From Trebonia sp. (GTDB lineage Bacteria > Actinomycetota > Actinomycetes > Streptosporangiales > Streptosporangiaceae), in contig JASHXJ010000156.1 of NCBI GenBank assembly GCA_030043595.1, positions 1 through 8,796 of the forward strand: a stretch of 8,796 nt of DNA, in the 5' to 3' direction. The first letter of the stretch is position 1. Every line of letters begins with the position of its first letter. A program made the position numbers and the translations under genes. Under the pieces are notes generated by a model. That model saw nothing but the letters and a program-made list of their open reading frames with translations. It searched no databases and was not told the DNA's origin. Below, piece after piece: positions 1 through 6,383 of this stretch.

Positions 1-22
1 CAGCACGATGGCACCGCATCCG

Positions 23-403
23 TCAGTCCGGTATGAACCGCCGGAACGTGAAGAGCCAGGCCCCATCCTGCCTGGCGAGCCGATCCTCGTACCTGCCGGT
101 GCTAACGACCGCTGGCTTGCCATCCCGTCCCGAATAGACCACGAGGTAGGCCTGCCCAAAGGCCACATCCGCCTCCCCGGTCAAGACGATATTCAGCGGC
201 ACGTGCCTGATGACATTTGCAGGGGAACTGACGACCGTTGCGAGTTCGGCCGGGCCAGTGAATACGCCCCGGACGGTGGTGTCCATTGTGCCGTCGGGGG
301 TGAAACACGCTGCGTAAGCAATTCCATCTCCTGAGTCAATAGCATGGCTGTAGCGCGCGTATAGCTGATGAATCTCGACTATGTCTGCTGCGCTAAGCGA
401 CAC
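23..403 (-). CDS. SnoaL-like / NTF2-fold protein, probable small enzyme of unknown reaction
   Basis: The 126-residue product matches the SnoaL_4/NTF2-like cone-fold pattern. It has an N-terminal helix with the motif IHQLYARYSHAIDSGD, then a CFTPDGTMD turn, a central GxFTGPAEL helix, and beta strands ending in the usual WLFTFRRF segment. Family members include isomerases, dehydratases, polyketide cyclases and dioxygenase small subunits, so the fold does not define a reaction. The frame stays open up to an ATG at 439, but I chose the GTG at 403-401 because a strong AGGAGG ribosome-binding site sits five bases before it and the NTF2 homology begins just after it. The gene is divergent from the transporter operon. 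It could serve the same pathway or belong to a separate operon continuing off the left edge. The fold is fairly sure and the function is not. Confidence 0.8.
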   Translation of the reverse strand: MSLSAADIVEIHQLYARYSHAIDSGDGIAYAACFTPDGTMDTTVRGVFTGPAELATVVSSPANVIRHVPLNIVLTGEADVAFGQAYLVVYSGRDGKPAVVSTGRYEDRLARQDGAWLFTFRRFIPD

Positions 404-618
404 AGGTCCCTCCTCAGATAGCGGTCTTGACAGGTCCACCGGGTCGGCTGCGCCTGGCCCCGAAGTGATGCTGCCTAACGGCCCCTGCGCTCTGCAGATG
501 TTGTTCCATCTACCGGGATGACGCGCTCAGCCAGGTGATATGGCGATGCGAACATGAGCCACGGGGGTGATCCAGGTCATCGTAGCTGTCCCTCACCCGA
601 CATAGAAGTGAGTGAGAA
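404..618. promoter_or_regulatory. Divergent intergenic region between SnoaL-like gene and ABC operon
   Basis: This 215-base gap separates two divergent genes and must hold the promoter of the transporter operon unless that starts elsewhere. A perfect TTGACA occurs at 427-432 on the plus strand, but no convincing -10 box lies 16-18 bases after it. The imperfect inverted repeat GCCA-N7-TGGC at 530-544 is the best operator candidate. CTCAC (592-596) can pair with GTGAG (608-612) just before the ATG, forming a weak hairpin near the ribosome-binding region. No small gene was recognised here. Confidence 0.5.
407..415 (-). promoter_or_regulatory. Shine-Dalgarno site fixing the GTG start of the SnoaL-like gene
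   Basis: Read on the minus strand, AGGAGGG lies five to six bases before the GTG at 403-401. It falls inside the longer open frame that begins at 439, so the longer annotation would translate through its own ribosome-binding site. This supports the shorter 126-residue protein. Confidence 0.6.
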
Positions 619-1860
619 ATGCATACCTCCCATCGGATCTTGCCGCGCCGTCTAGGCGTGGCGCTCACAGTTATTACCCTCGCGGCATTGGCGACGGGCT
701 GCTCGAGTGCGTCCTCCTCCTCGAGTTCCTCCTCCACGCCGAGTGCGTCCTCCTCGCCGAGCTCGTCCGCCTCGCCGAGTGCGAGCCAGGCGGCGTCGTC
801 CACTCCTTCAGACTCGGCATTCCTTACCCAGGTGCAGGCCTACCTCGCACAGTTTTACGAGGGAACAGGCGGCTCCCTGCCGACCACCGGCCCGAAAGCG
901 GTACGCGGAAAGGATGTCTGGGTCGTCTCATGCGGTCAGGCAACCAGCTGCGCTACAGGCACCGCTGGCGTGGTCGCAGCCGGGGCGGCCCTGGGCTGGA
1001 CCACGCACGTGTGCGATGGCGCATCGGACGTGAACAACGCCTTCGTCACATGCCTTAACCAGGCCATAGCGGCAAGGGCCGATGGCATAATAACTAACGC
1101 CATCGACTGCGCTGACATAAAGCAGCCTCTGATCACGGCCAAGGCGGACAAGATACCGGTGGTCAACATGGACGGGTTTGACTGTAATCAGAACCTGCCA
1201 CAGTCCGCCGGTCCGTCCCTCTTCACGGCATCGGTCATTCCGTCCTCCCAGTACCCGACTCTGGAGTCGTACGCGGCGGCTGCGGCGAAGGCGCAGGCGT
1301 ACTGGCTTATCAATGCCACGGACGGGAAAGCAAAAGTCATCAATTACGACCTCACTGACATTACCTACGGAGTTGTCGCGCAGCAGGCGACAGAAGCCGC
1401 CTTCGCGCAGTGCTCCGGCTGCACGGTCTACAACATCCCGTTCACGCTCGAGCAGTACACCCCGGAGGCGCTCAAGGGCCTGTTCCAGTCCGCATACCTG
1501 CAGCATCCGGACGCCAACGCGGTGGACGCCCTGTCTACGTCGGTCTTCCTCAGCGGCGTCGCCGCGGCGATCAAGGCAACCGGGAAGCCCCTGCTCTCGG
1601 CGACCCAGGGGACTGAAACCGCCGCGTTTGACCTGCTACGGACCAACGGCGGCATCAGCGCCATCGTCGGTGAGGACAACGCGCAGGCCGGCTGGGCCGC
1701 GGCAGACACTCTGAACCGGCTGTTCGCCGGCGACCCGCCCGTACCTGAGGGAGAAGGCCTCCAGCTGGTGGACGCGACGCATAACCTGCCAGCGTCAGGC
1801 GCCTACCACACGAGCGTCAACTACGTTGCGGCGTACGAAAAGATCTGGAGCGGCGGGTGA
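619..1860 (+). CDS. ABC transporter substrate-binding lipoprotein (type I periplasmic-binding fold, RbsB-like)
   Basis: This 413-residue exported binding protein should capture the substrate outside the membrane and pass it to the permease encoded two genes downstream. Residues 1-27 form a lipoprotein signal: a basic n-region with PRR, a hydrophobic stretch at 14-25, then ATG-C with Cys28 as the lipid-modified residue. A Ser/Ala/Pro-rich linker (29-66) tethers the domain. The body (about 98-410) fits the Peripla_BP_4 group, with GKDVWVVSCGQ, the ADGIITNAID strand and turn, a second lobe starting near KAKVINYD, and the GEDNAQAGWAAADTL helix near the C-terminus. It has eight cysteines besides Cys28. 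The ATG is preceded only by a weak purine-rich GTGAGTGAGAA. Its stop overlaps the next start (GTGA). The ligand is unknown. The family includes sugar binders, but the neighbouring CoA enzymes point to another small organic molecule. Confidence 0.9.
   Translation: MHTSHRILPRRLGVALTVITLAALATGCSSASSSSSSSSTPSASSSPSSSASPSASQAASSTPSDSAFLTQVQAYLAQFYEGTGGSLPTTGPKAVRGKDVWVVSCGQATSCATGTAGVVAAGAALGWTTHVCDGASDVNNAFVTCLNQAIAARADGIITNAIDCADIKQPLITAKADKIPVVNMDGFDCNQNLPQSAGPSLFTASVIPSSQYPTLESYAAAAAKAQAYWLINATDGKAKVINYDLTDITYGVVAQQATEAAFAQCSGCTVYNIPFTLEQYTPEALKGLFQSAYLQHPDANAVDALSTSVFLSGVAAAIKATGKPLLSATQGTETAAFDLLRTNGGISAIVGEDNAQAGWAAADTLNRLFAGDPPVPEGEGLQLVDATHNLPASGAYHTSVNYVAAYEKIWSGG
702..805 (+). repeat. 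Ser/Ala/Pro low-complexity tract with imperfect direct repeats
   Basis: This tract encodes the linker after the lipidated cysteine. The 15-base word GAGTGCGTCCTCCTC occurs at 705-719 and again at 741-755, exactly 36 bases (12 codons) apart, and a shorter GAGTGCG copy occurs at 777-783. TCC/TCG runs lie between them. The in-phase spacing suggests growth by replication slippage without breaking the frame. Similar flexible linkers are common in actinobacterial lipoproteins. Confidence 0.7.
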
Positions 1861-3401
1861 TCGATGGCAGGGATGCCGGACGGGGAGGGCCAGCCCTCCA
1901 AGTGTCCGGGGTATCGGTGACCTTCGGGACCACACGAGCCCTTGACGACGTCAGCATTCAGGTCCAGCCGGGCTCGGTGCATGCCCTGATCGGCGGGAAC
2001 GGCTCCGGAAAGTCCACCTTGATCAAGGTGCTAGCCGGAGTGCAGCCCGCCGACCGGGGCGGCATCATCACGCTGGGTGATCGCGCCTACCCCGTCGAGG
2101 CGATGAGCCCGGAGGCCAGCCACGCCGCCGGGCTGCGCTTCGTTCACCAGGACCTCGGCCTGTTCAATGACATGACGGTGGCAGAGAACTTCGCGCTCTA
2201 TGCGCGGTACCCGCTCGCCAGGGGAAGGCGCATCTCCTGGCGAGCCCTGAATACGCTCGTCGCTGACGTCCTCGGGCGATTTGACATAGACGCGACGCCG
2301 CGCACGCTCGCCGGAGACTTGAGACCGGCCGGCCGGACGATGGTCGCGATAGCGCGCGCGCTGCATGACGACGAAGCCGCCCAGCGGATTCTGGTTCTGG
2401 ACGAGCCGACAGCAAGCCTGCCTGACCATGAGGTCGAGTTGCTCTTCGACTCGCTGCGGCGCCGGGCGCGGCAGGGTCAGGCCATCCTCTTCGTCAGCCA
2501 CCGGCTCCGTGAGGTCCTGTCGCTCGCCAGCAGACTGACGATCTTGCGCGACGGCAGGAGCATCGCGACCTGCGATGCGGCTTCGACTACCGAGCAGGAG
2601 GTCATCGAGCTGATCGCCGGCCGTGCCGTCGACAAGCTCTACTCGGTTCCGGCATCGGTCACCGGCGGCACTCCGTCCGTGATCGTCGAGCGCCTGTCAG
2701 CCGGGCCGGTCAGCGACGTCAGTTTCTCGGTGCGACCCGGCGAGATCCTCGGGATAGCGGGGCTGCTAGGGTCTGGCCGTACCTCCCTGCTGCGAGCGTT
2801 GTTCGGTGACTTGAAGACACGAGCTGGCGTTGCCCTGGTGGGTGACCGCGCCGGGCCATTCCGCAGTCCGAAGCAGGCGATGGCGGCCGGAGTCGCGTAT
2901 GTTCCCGAGGACAGGAGAGGCGACGCGGCATTCCTCGACCAGTCGGTTCAGGAGAACCTCTCAGCGGCCGCGGCGGCTCGCTACTTTCGCCGCCTGTGGA
3001 TGCAGCAGGCCACGGAACGCCGGGAAAGTCGCCGCCTCGTGGATCAATTCATGATCAAGACCGAATCGATTGCCAGCCCGCTGGACTGGCTCTCGGGCGG
3101 GAATCAGCAGAAGGTCATCCTGGCCCGCTGGATGCAGCGCGGGCCGAAGCTCCTGCTGCTCGACGAACCCACCCAAGGGGTGGACGCCGTTGCCCGCGCG
3201 GATATCTATCGCCTGATCAGGCGCACCGCGGCAAACGGCGCAGCCGTGATCATCGTCAGCTCGGATCTTGAAGAGCTAGCCCATATCTGCGATCGGGCGG
3301 TCGTCCTCGTGCGTGGCAGCCTCGTCCGTGAAGTCCACGGTGACGAGCTGAATCCGGAGCGGCTGTATCACCTCATCCAGCCTGCTGTGGTGGGCACGTG
3401 A
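1857..3401 (+). CDS. ABC transporter ATP-binding protein, fused double cassette (RbsA/MglA/XylG type)
   Basis: The 514-residue cytoplasmic ATPase powers the importer and carries two nucleotide-binding domains in one chain. The first (about 15-255) has a complete Walker A, GGNGSGKST (46-54), Q-loop Gln99, Walker B ILVLDEPTASL (178-188) and switch His215. Its signature is degenerate (DLRPAGRT, 154-161) where LSxGQ would be expected. The second (about 274-505) has Walker A GLLGSGRT (302-309), with Arg in place of the catalytic Lys, a perfect LSGGNQQ signature (412-418), Walker B LLLLDEPTQGVD (432-443) and Ser-Asp instead of the switch His (469-470). This split of intact and degenerate motifs is typical of the sugar-type family. 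The GTG start overlaps the previous stop as GTGA, so translation is probably coupled. Length matches the family norm of about 500. The family assignment is very sure. Confidence 0.95.
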   Translation: MIDGRDAGRGGPALQVSGVSVTFGTTRALDDVSIQVQPGSVHALIGGNGSGKSTLIKVLAGVQPADRGGIITLGDRAYPVEAMSPEASHAAGLRFVHQDLGLFNDMTVAENFALYARYPLARGRRISWRALNTLVADVLGRFDIDATPRTLAGDLRPAGRTMVAIARALHDDEAAQRILVLDEPTASLPDHEVELLFDSLRRRARQGQAILFVSHRLREVLSLASRLTILRDGRSIATCDAASTTEQEVIELIAGRAVDKLYSVPASVTGGTPSVIVERLSAGPVSDVSFSVRPGEILGIAGLLGSGRTSLLRALFGDLKTRAGVALVGDRAGPFRSPKQAMAAGVAYVPEDRRGDAAFLDQSVQENLSAAAAARYFRRLWMQQATERRESRRLVDQFMIKTESIASPLDWLSGGNQQKVILARWMQRGPKLLLLDEPTQGVDAVARADIYRLIRRTAANGAAVIIVSSDLEELAHICDRAVVLVRGSLVREVHGDELNPERLYHLIQPAVVGT

Positions 3402-4444
3402 CCGCGCGGCCCGAGGCTGGCCTTGGTGCCGCACCGAGGAACGACAAGCCCCGACGTCCGCTCCGCAGCGGGATCGGCCAGGCCACGCTGCGGATGCTGA
3501 AGCTCGTCGGCGAGCGCTATGCGCTGATAGCGCTGTTCATCATCGTGTGCCTGACTTTCAGCCTGCTGCCGTCGACCCGGACGACTTTCCCGACGGTGCT
3601 GAACATCCGTCAGGTGCTGTCCGGCCAGTCGGCACTGATCATCGTGACGATCGGCGAGATCTTCCCGCTCCTGACCGGGGGATTCGATCTGTCGATCGGC
3701 GCCGTCTGCACTCTGAGCGCGGTGGCCTGCGCCACGGCAATGTCGCGGTTCGGGCTGCCCCTCGGAGTGACGATCCTGATCGGCCTGGCATCAGGTGTCC
3801 TGATCGGAGCCGTCAACGGGCTGCTGATCGCACGGGCCAAGCTCAACTCGATCATGGTCACCTTGGGCATGTCGACGCTGCTGACAGGCCTGGTGACGTG
3901 GTACACGCAGGGCAACGACATCCTGACCGGGATATCGCAGACGGTGACGAACTTCGGCACGCTCCTGTGGATCGGCATCCCACGGCCCATCTACCTGGTG
4001 GTCATCGTCGTCGTCGTCTGCTGGTACCTGCTGGGCCACACCCCCTTCGGGCGCCGCGTTCATGCGATCGGGTCGAATGCCCGTGCCGCTCACCTTGTCG
4101 GCATCAACATTCCGGCTCACGTGTTGACCTGCTACGTCATCTCCGGGTCGCTCTCCGGCGTTGCGGGAGTCCTCACCGTCGCGGCCAATGGAGGCGCGGT
4201 CGTGACATTGGGCGAGGGGCTGCTTTTCCCGGCCCTGACCGCCGTCTTCCTGGGTGCGACAGTGATCACCGTGGGACGGTTTAACGTCCTCGGTGCCGTG
4301 CTCGGAGTCGTGTTCGTCGCGGCTAGCGTCAGCGGGCTCACGCTGGCGGGTGCCTCGTCGTGGGTGAACGACATCTTCAACGGCGCCGCGCTCATCATCG
4401 CCGTCGGCGTGTCAACGCTCGTCGGCTGGAGAACAAGGCGGTAG
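3398..4444 (+). CDS. ABC transporter permease (RbsC-like, BPD_transp_2 family)
   Basis: The 348-residue membrane protein should form the channel as a homodimer, since only one permease gene is present. A charged cytoplasmic N-terminus (1-38) precedes about eight to ten hydrophobic segments, including 41-57, 78-92, 122-145, 152-168, 198-212, 243-262, 277-291, 296-315 and 327-343. Family hallmarks are GGFDLSIG (94-101), the EAA-like coupling loop GRRVHAIGSNARAAHLVGIN (218-237), and the C-terminal SSWVNDIFNGAALIIAV segment. FLGATVITVGRFNVLGAVLG (285-304) replaces the GGTSLxGGxG stretch of E. coli RbsC, a variant I associate with actinobacterial members. The GTG start overlaps the ATPase stop as GTGA. 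It is the last gene of the transporter operon and faces the convergent regulator after 22 bp. The substrate is not readable from the sequence. Confidence 0.93.
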   Translation: MTARPEAGLGAAPRNDKPRRPLRSGIGQATLRMLKLVGERYALIALFIIVCLTFSLLPSTRTTFPTVLNIRQVLSGQSALIIVTIGEIFPLLTGGFDLSIGAVCTLSAVACATAMSRFGLPLGVTILIGLASGVLIGAVNGLLIARAKLNSIMVTLGMSTLLTGLVTWYTQGNDILTGISQTVTNFGTLLWIGIPRPIYLVVIVVVVCWYLLGHTPFGRRVHAIGSNARAAHLVGINIPAHVLTCYVISGSLSGVAGVLTVAANGGAVVTLGEGLLFPALTAVFLGATVITVGRFNVLGAVLGVVFVAASVSGLTLAGASSWVNDIFNGAALIIAVGVSTLVGWRTRR

Positions 4445-4481
4445 CGCCGCCCCGGTCCGCAGGGGGTCACTGGCCCGGCGG
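4445..4481. other. Convergent junction with weak hairpin, no clear terminator
   Basis: The permease and IclR stops are 22 bp apart on opposite strands. CCGCC (4447-4451) can pair with GGCGG (4477-4481), and CCCC (4450-4453) with GGGG (4462-4465), but these arms are short, mutually exclusive and lack a T-run. The two transcripts probably overlap at their 3' ends. A bidirectional terminator is possible but not demonstrated. Confidence 0.3.
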
Positions 4482-5276
4482 ATACTGCGCCCCGATGCGC
4501 CACTGACGCATCTGTCGTGTCGTCCCGGCCGCGGCGGCGCGGACCGCGGCACCTAGCCGGTCCAGCCGCATGCGCGAGGCTGCGCCGGTCACAGACATGG
4601 CTGCCGCGACCTCGCCGGACGGGCCGAAGATCGGGGCGCCCACGCAGCAGACGCCGATGGCGGTCTCTTCGCGGTCGTAGGCCAGGCCTAGTGTCGCGAC
4701 CTCACGAAGCTCGTGGCGCAGGAGTTGCGGCGAGGTGATGGTCGACGTGGTGAACGCGGTCAGTCCGTTGGCGATCAGCTGCTCGACCAGAGAGGGATCC
4801 GAGTGCGCGAGCATGGCCTTGCCGAGGGATGTGCAATGCAATGGCATGCGCCCGCCGAAGTGAGAGAGTTCGGTAGTTCTCCGGTGACCGTTAATCTTCT
4901 CGACGTAGAGCAGGTGAGTACCACTGATGACACCCAGATGAATGGTCTCGTGAGTGGCCTCGAAGAGATCCTGCATGAACGGGAGGGCTGCCTCTCGGAG
5001 CTCACGCCGGACCGGCGCCAGCCCAGCTATCTCGACCACCCGCTCGCCGATTGTATAGAACCGGTCATGATACGCGAGCATGCCTGCCTCGGTGAGCTCA
5101 TGAGCGAGGCGGTGTACGGTCGTCTTCGGCAGCCCGGTCCGCATCACGAGCGCGCTGAGAGTTAGCCGCTGATGACGTGAATCGAACGCACCCAGCAGGC
5201 TCATCGCCCGTCGGATGACTGAGTCGGCTGCCAGGCCAGACTCTGCGGCCGAGTCGTGCCGCTCAGCGGAACTCAC
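4467..5276 (-). CDS. IclR-family transcriptional regulator
   Basis: The 269-residue DNA-binding regulator has an N-terminal winged helix-turn-helix (about 19-77). The recognition region has the classic wording LSALVMRTGLPKTTVHRLAHEL (40-61), followed by the wing LAYHDRFYTIG. The IclR effector domain (about 80-260) contains the EATHETIHLGVISGTHLLYVEKI stretch, the HCTSLGKAMLAH motif, the DREETAIGVCCVGAPIFG strand pair, and a C-terminal SVTGAASRMRLDRL helix. The frame is open to 5507, but that extension would overlap the divergent gene and is Ser/Arg/His-rich without homology. I chose GTG at 5276-5274, which gives a normal family length. No good ribosome-binding site precedes it, so a TTG at 5285 or leaderless translation remains possible. 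It lies between two operons pointing the other way and probably controls the divergent hydrolase operon and perhaps the transporter. The effector is unknown. Confidence 0.9.
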   Translation of the reverse strand: MSSAERHDSAAESGLAADSVIRRAMSLLGAFDSRHQRLTLSALVMRTGLPKTTVHRLAHELTEAGMLAYHDRFYTIGERVVEIAGLAPVRRELREAALPFMQDLFEATHETIHLGVISGTHLLYVEKINGHRRTTELSHFGGRMPLHCTSLGKAMLAHSDPSLVEQLIANGLTAFTTSTITSPQLLRHELREVATLGLAYDREETAIGVCCVGAPIFGPSGEVAAAMSVTGAASRMRLDRLGAAVRAAAAGTTRQMRQWRIGAQYPPGQ

Positions 5277-5460
5277 GAATGACAAGCTAGTCCGCGACCG
5301 GCACTCTTGTCGATAGTTCGATGGTGATAGATCAGATATCGATAACTGCCTGGCGACATGGCGTATCGCGCTGTGCCGGTGCCGCAGGATTCGGCCTAGC
5401 GGGAGAGGCGCATGACTCAGAGTGAGGGACAGAAGCTCGTGGTGAACATGCGCGGACGGC
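5277..5460. promoter_or_regulatory. Divergent promoter/operator region of IclR regulator and hydrolase operon
   Basis: This 184-base gap contains an A/T-rich island at 5307-5347 (about 60% A+T in an otherwise G/C-rich region). The island has four GATA words (5312, 5326, 5335, 5341), an 8-base palindrome TATCGATA (5337-5344) and a broken inverted repeat GTTCGAT (5316-5322) against ATCGATAAC (5339-5347). GTTCGAT/ATCG half-sites resemble operators described for PcaU/PobR-type IclR proteins, and this is the natural place for the regulator to bind. A second element, GCC-N9-GGC at 5348-5362, resembles one upstream of the transporter operon. I could not assign -35/-10 boxes with confidence. Confidence 0.5.
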
Positions 5461-6351
5461 GTGACTAACGAGACCGCGAGAGCCGCCGATCTACCATTTT
5501 TCGACACGCATATTCACTTCTGGCATCGGCGAAATCCCGAGCTTTCTTACGCATTCCTGAAGCCAGGCTATGTCTCGGCGGCCGCCGGGAACACCGACCT
5601 CATCAAGTCGCCGACGTATGACTTCGATGGGTACCGGGCTGAGTCCCGGTTCGCGAATGTCGTCAAGGCCGTTCACGTACAGGCCGCGATCGGCACAGCC
5701 GACCCTGTGCTAGAGACGGCATGGCTGCAGCAGGAGGCCGACCGCATATCGCTGCCGCTGGCCATCGTGGCGGGCGCGCCGCTTCTCGCCGCCGACCTTG
5801 AAGGCATACTCGAGCGGCAGCTGGCCTACGCCAACGTACGGGGGATCCGGGACAGGCTGGACGGCGCCGAGTTGGATAATCGAGCCCTTGACCCGGCCTT
5901 GCGGCTACTGGCGAGGTATAACCTGTCGCTGGAGGTGGGCTGTACCTGGCAGCAGATGCCAGAACTCGCCAAGGTAGCGGGCCGGCATCCGGCAACGAGA
6001 TTCGTGCTGGTGCACATGGGGTTGCCCGTCGCGCGTGATGCTGAATATTTCGCGCACTGGAGTCTGCAGCTGCGCGCGCTCGCGCGGTTTGATAACATCA
6101 GCTGCAAGATCTCCGGGCTGGGCTTGTGGGATCCCCTGTGGACTATTGAGAGCATACGGCCTTGGGTCATGGAATGTATCAGCGCCTTCGGCACCTCACG
6201 GTGTTTCTTTGCCTCGAACTGGCCGATTGACCGGCAGTACAGTTCATTTGACTCGCTAATTAACGCAATGCGTGAATGCATATCCGAGTTTACCCGCCAA
6301 GAGCAGGAAGCGCTTTTCTTGCATAACGCCGAGAAAGCCTATCGGATGTAG
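5461..6351 (+). CDS. Amidohydrolase family 2 protein, lactonase-like (COG3618 type)
   Basis: The 296-residue TIM-barrel hydrolase fits PF04909, the group holding 2-pyrone-4,6-dicarboxylate lactonase and L-fucono-/L-rhamnono-lactonases. Strand 1 carries DTHIHFW with His17 and His19. VHVQAA follows at 71-76, VRGIRDRLDG at 126-135, the VLVHMGLP strand with His185 at 182-189, KISGLG at 216-221, and the last catalytic strand FFASNWPID at 249-257. In that strand Asn253 sits where many relatives have the catalytic Asp of GSDWP. Other COG3618 proteins also show SN(F/W)PxD. Members of this branch include metal-independent lactonases. The GTG start is the only start upstream of the DTH motif, because an in-frame TGA lies at 5443-5445. 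It has no strong ribosome-binding site. The gene is 32 bp from the cyclase and shares a divergent promoter with the regulator. Hydrolysis of a lactone or similar ring is the best guess. Confidence 0.87.
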   Translation: MTNETARAADLPFFDTHIHFWHRRNPELSYAFLKPGYVSAAAGNTDLIKSPTYDFDGYRAESRFANVVKAVHVQAAIGTADPVLETAWLQQEADRISLPLAIVAGAPLLAADLEGILERQLAYANVRGIRDRLDGAELDNRALDPALRLLARYNLSLEVGCTWQQMPELAKVAGRHPATRFVLVHMGLPVARDAEYFAHWSLQLRALARFDNISCKISGLGLWDPLWTIESIRPWVMECISAFGTSRCFFASNWPIDRQYSSFDSLINAMRECISEFTRQEQEALFLHNAEKAYRM

Positions 6352-6383
6352 GCGGGTACAAGCATGCTGGGAGAATCGGGCAA

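Noticed and set aside
1..22. Start of another minus-strand gene (ATG at 19-17) left of the SnoaL-like gene
   Set aside because: Only six codons would be visible, with no ribosome-binding site, so neither coding nor frame can be judged.
427..432. Perfect TTGACA as a -35 box for the transporter operon
   Set aside because: The bases 16-18 further on are G/C-rich (around GCGCCT) with no -10-like hexamer, and the site lies far from the start codon next to the SnoaL ribosome-binding site.
928..1506. Long minus-strand open frame inside the binding-protein gene
   Set aside because: Open frames opposite high-GC genes are expected by chance. Its translation is Arg/Gly/Val-rich with no family motif, while the plus-strand protein is clearly recognisable.
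4445..4481. Bidirectional rho-independent terminator at the convergent junction
   Set aside because: Only 4-5 base-pair arms with long loops and no T-run on either side.
4713..5165. Plus-strand open frame across the IclR gene
   Set aside because: The minus-strand IclR protein has full domain-level motifs over the same bases. The plus-strand translation has none.
5277..5507. 77-residue N-terminal extension of the IclR protein
   Set aside because: It would overlap the divergent amidohydrolase start, has no recognisable domain and would make the protein far longer than the family norm.
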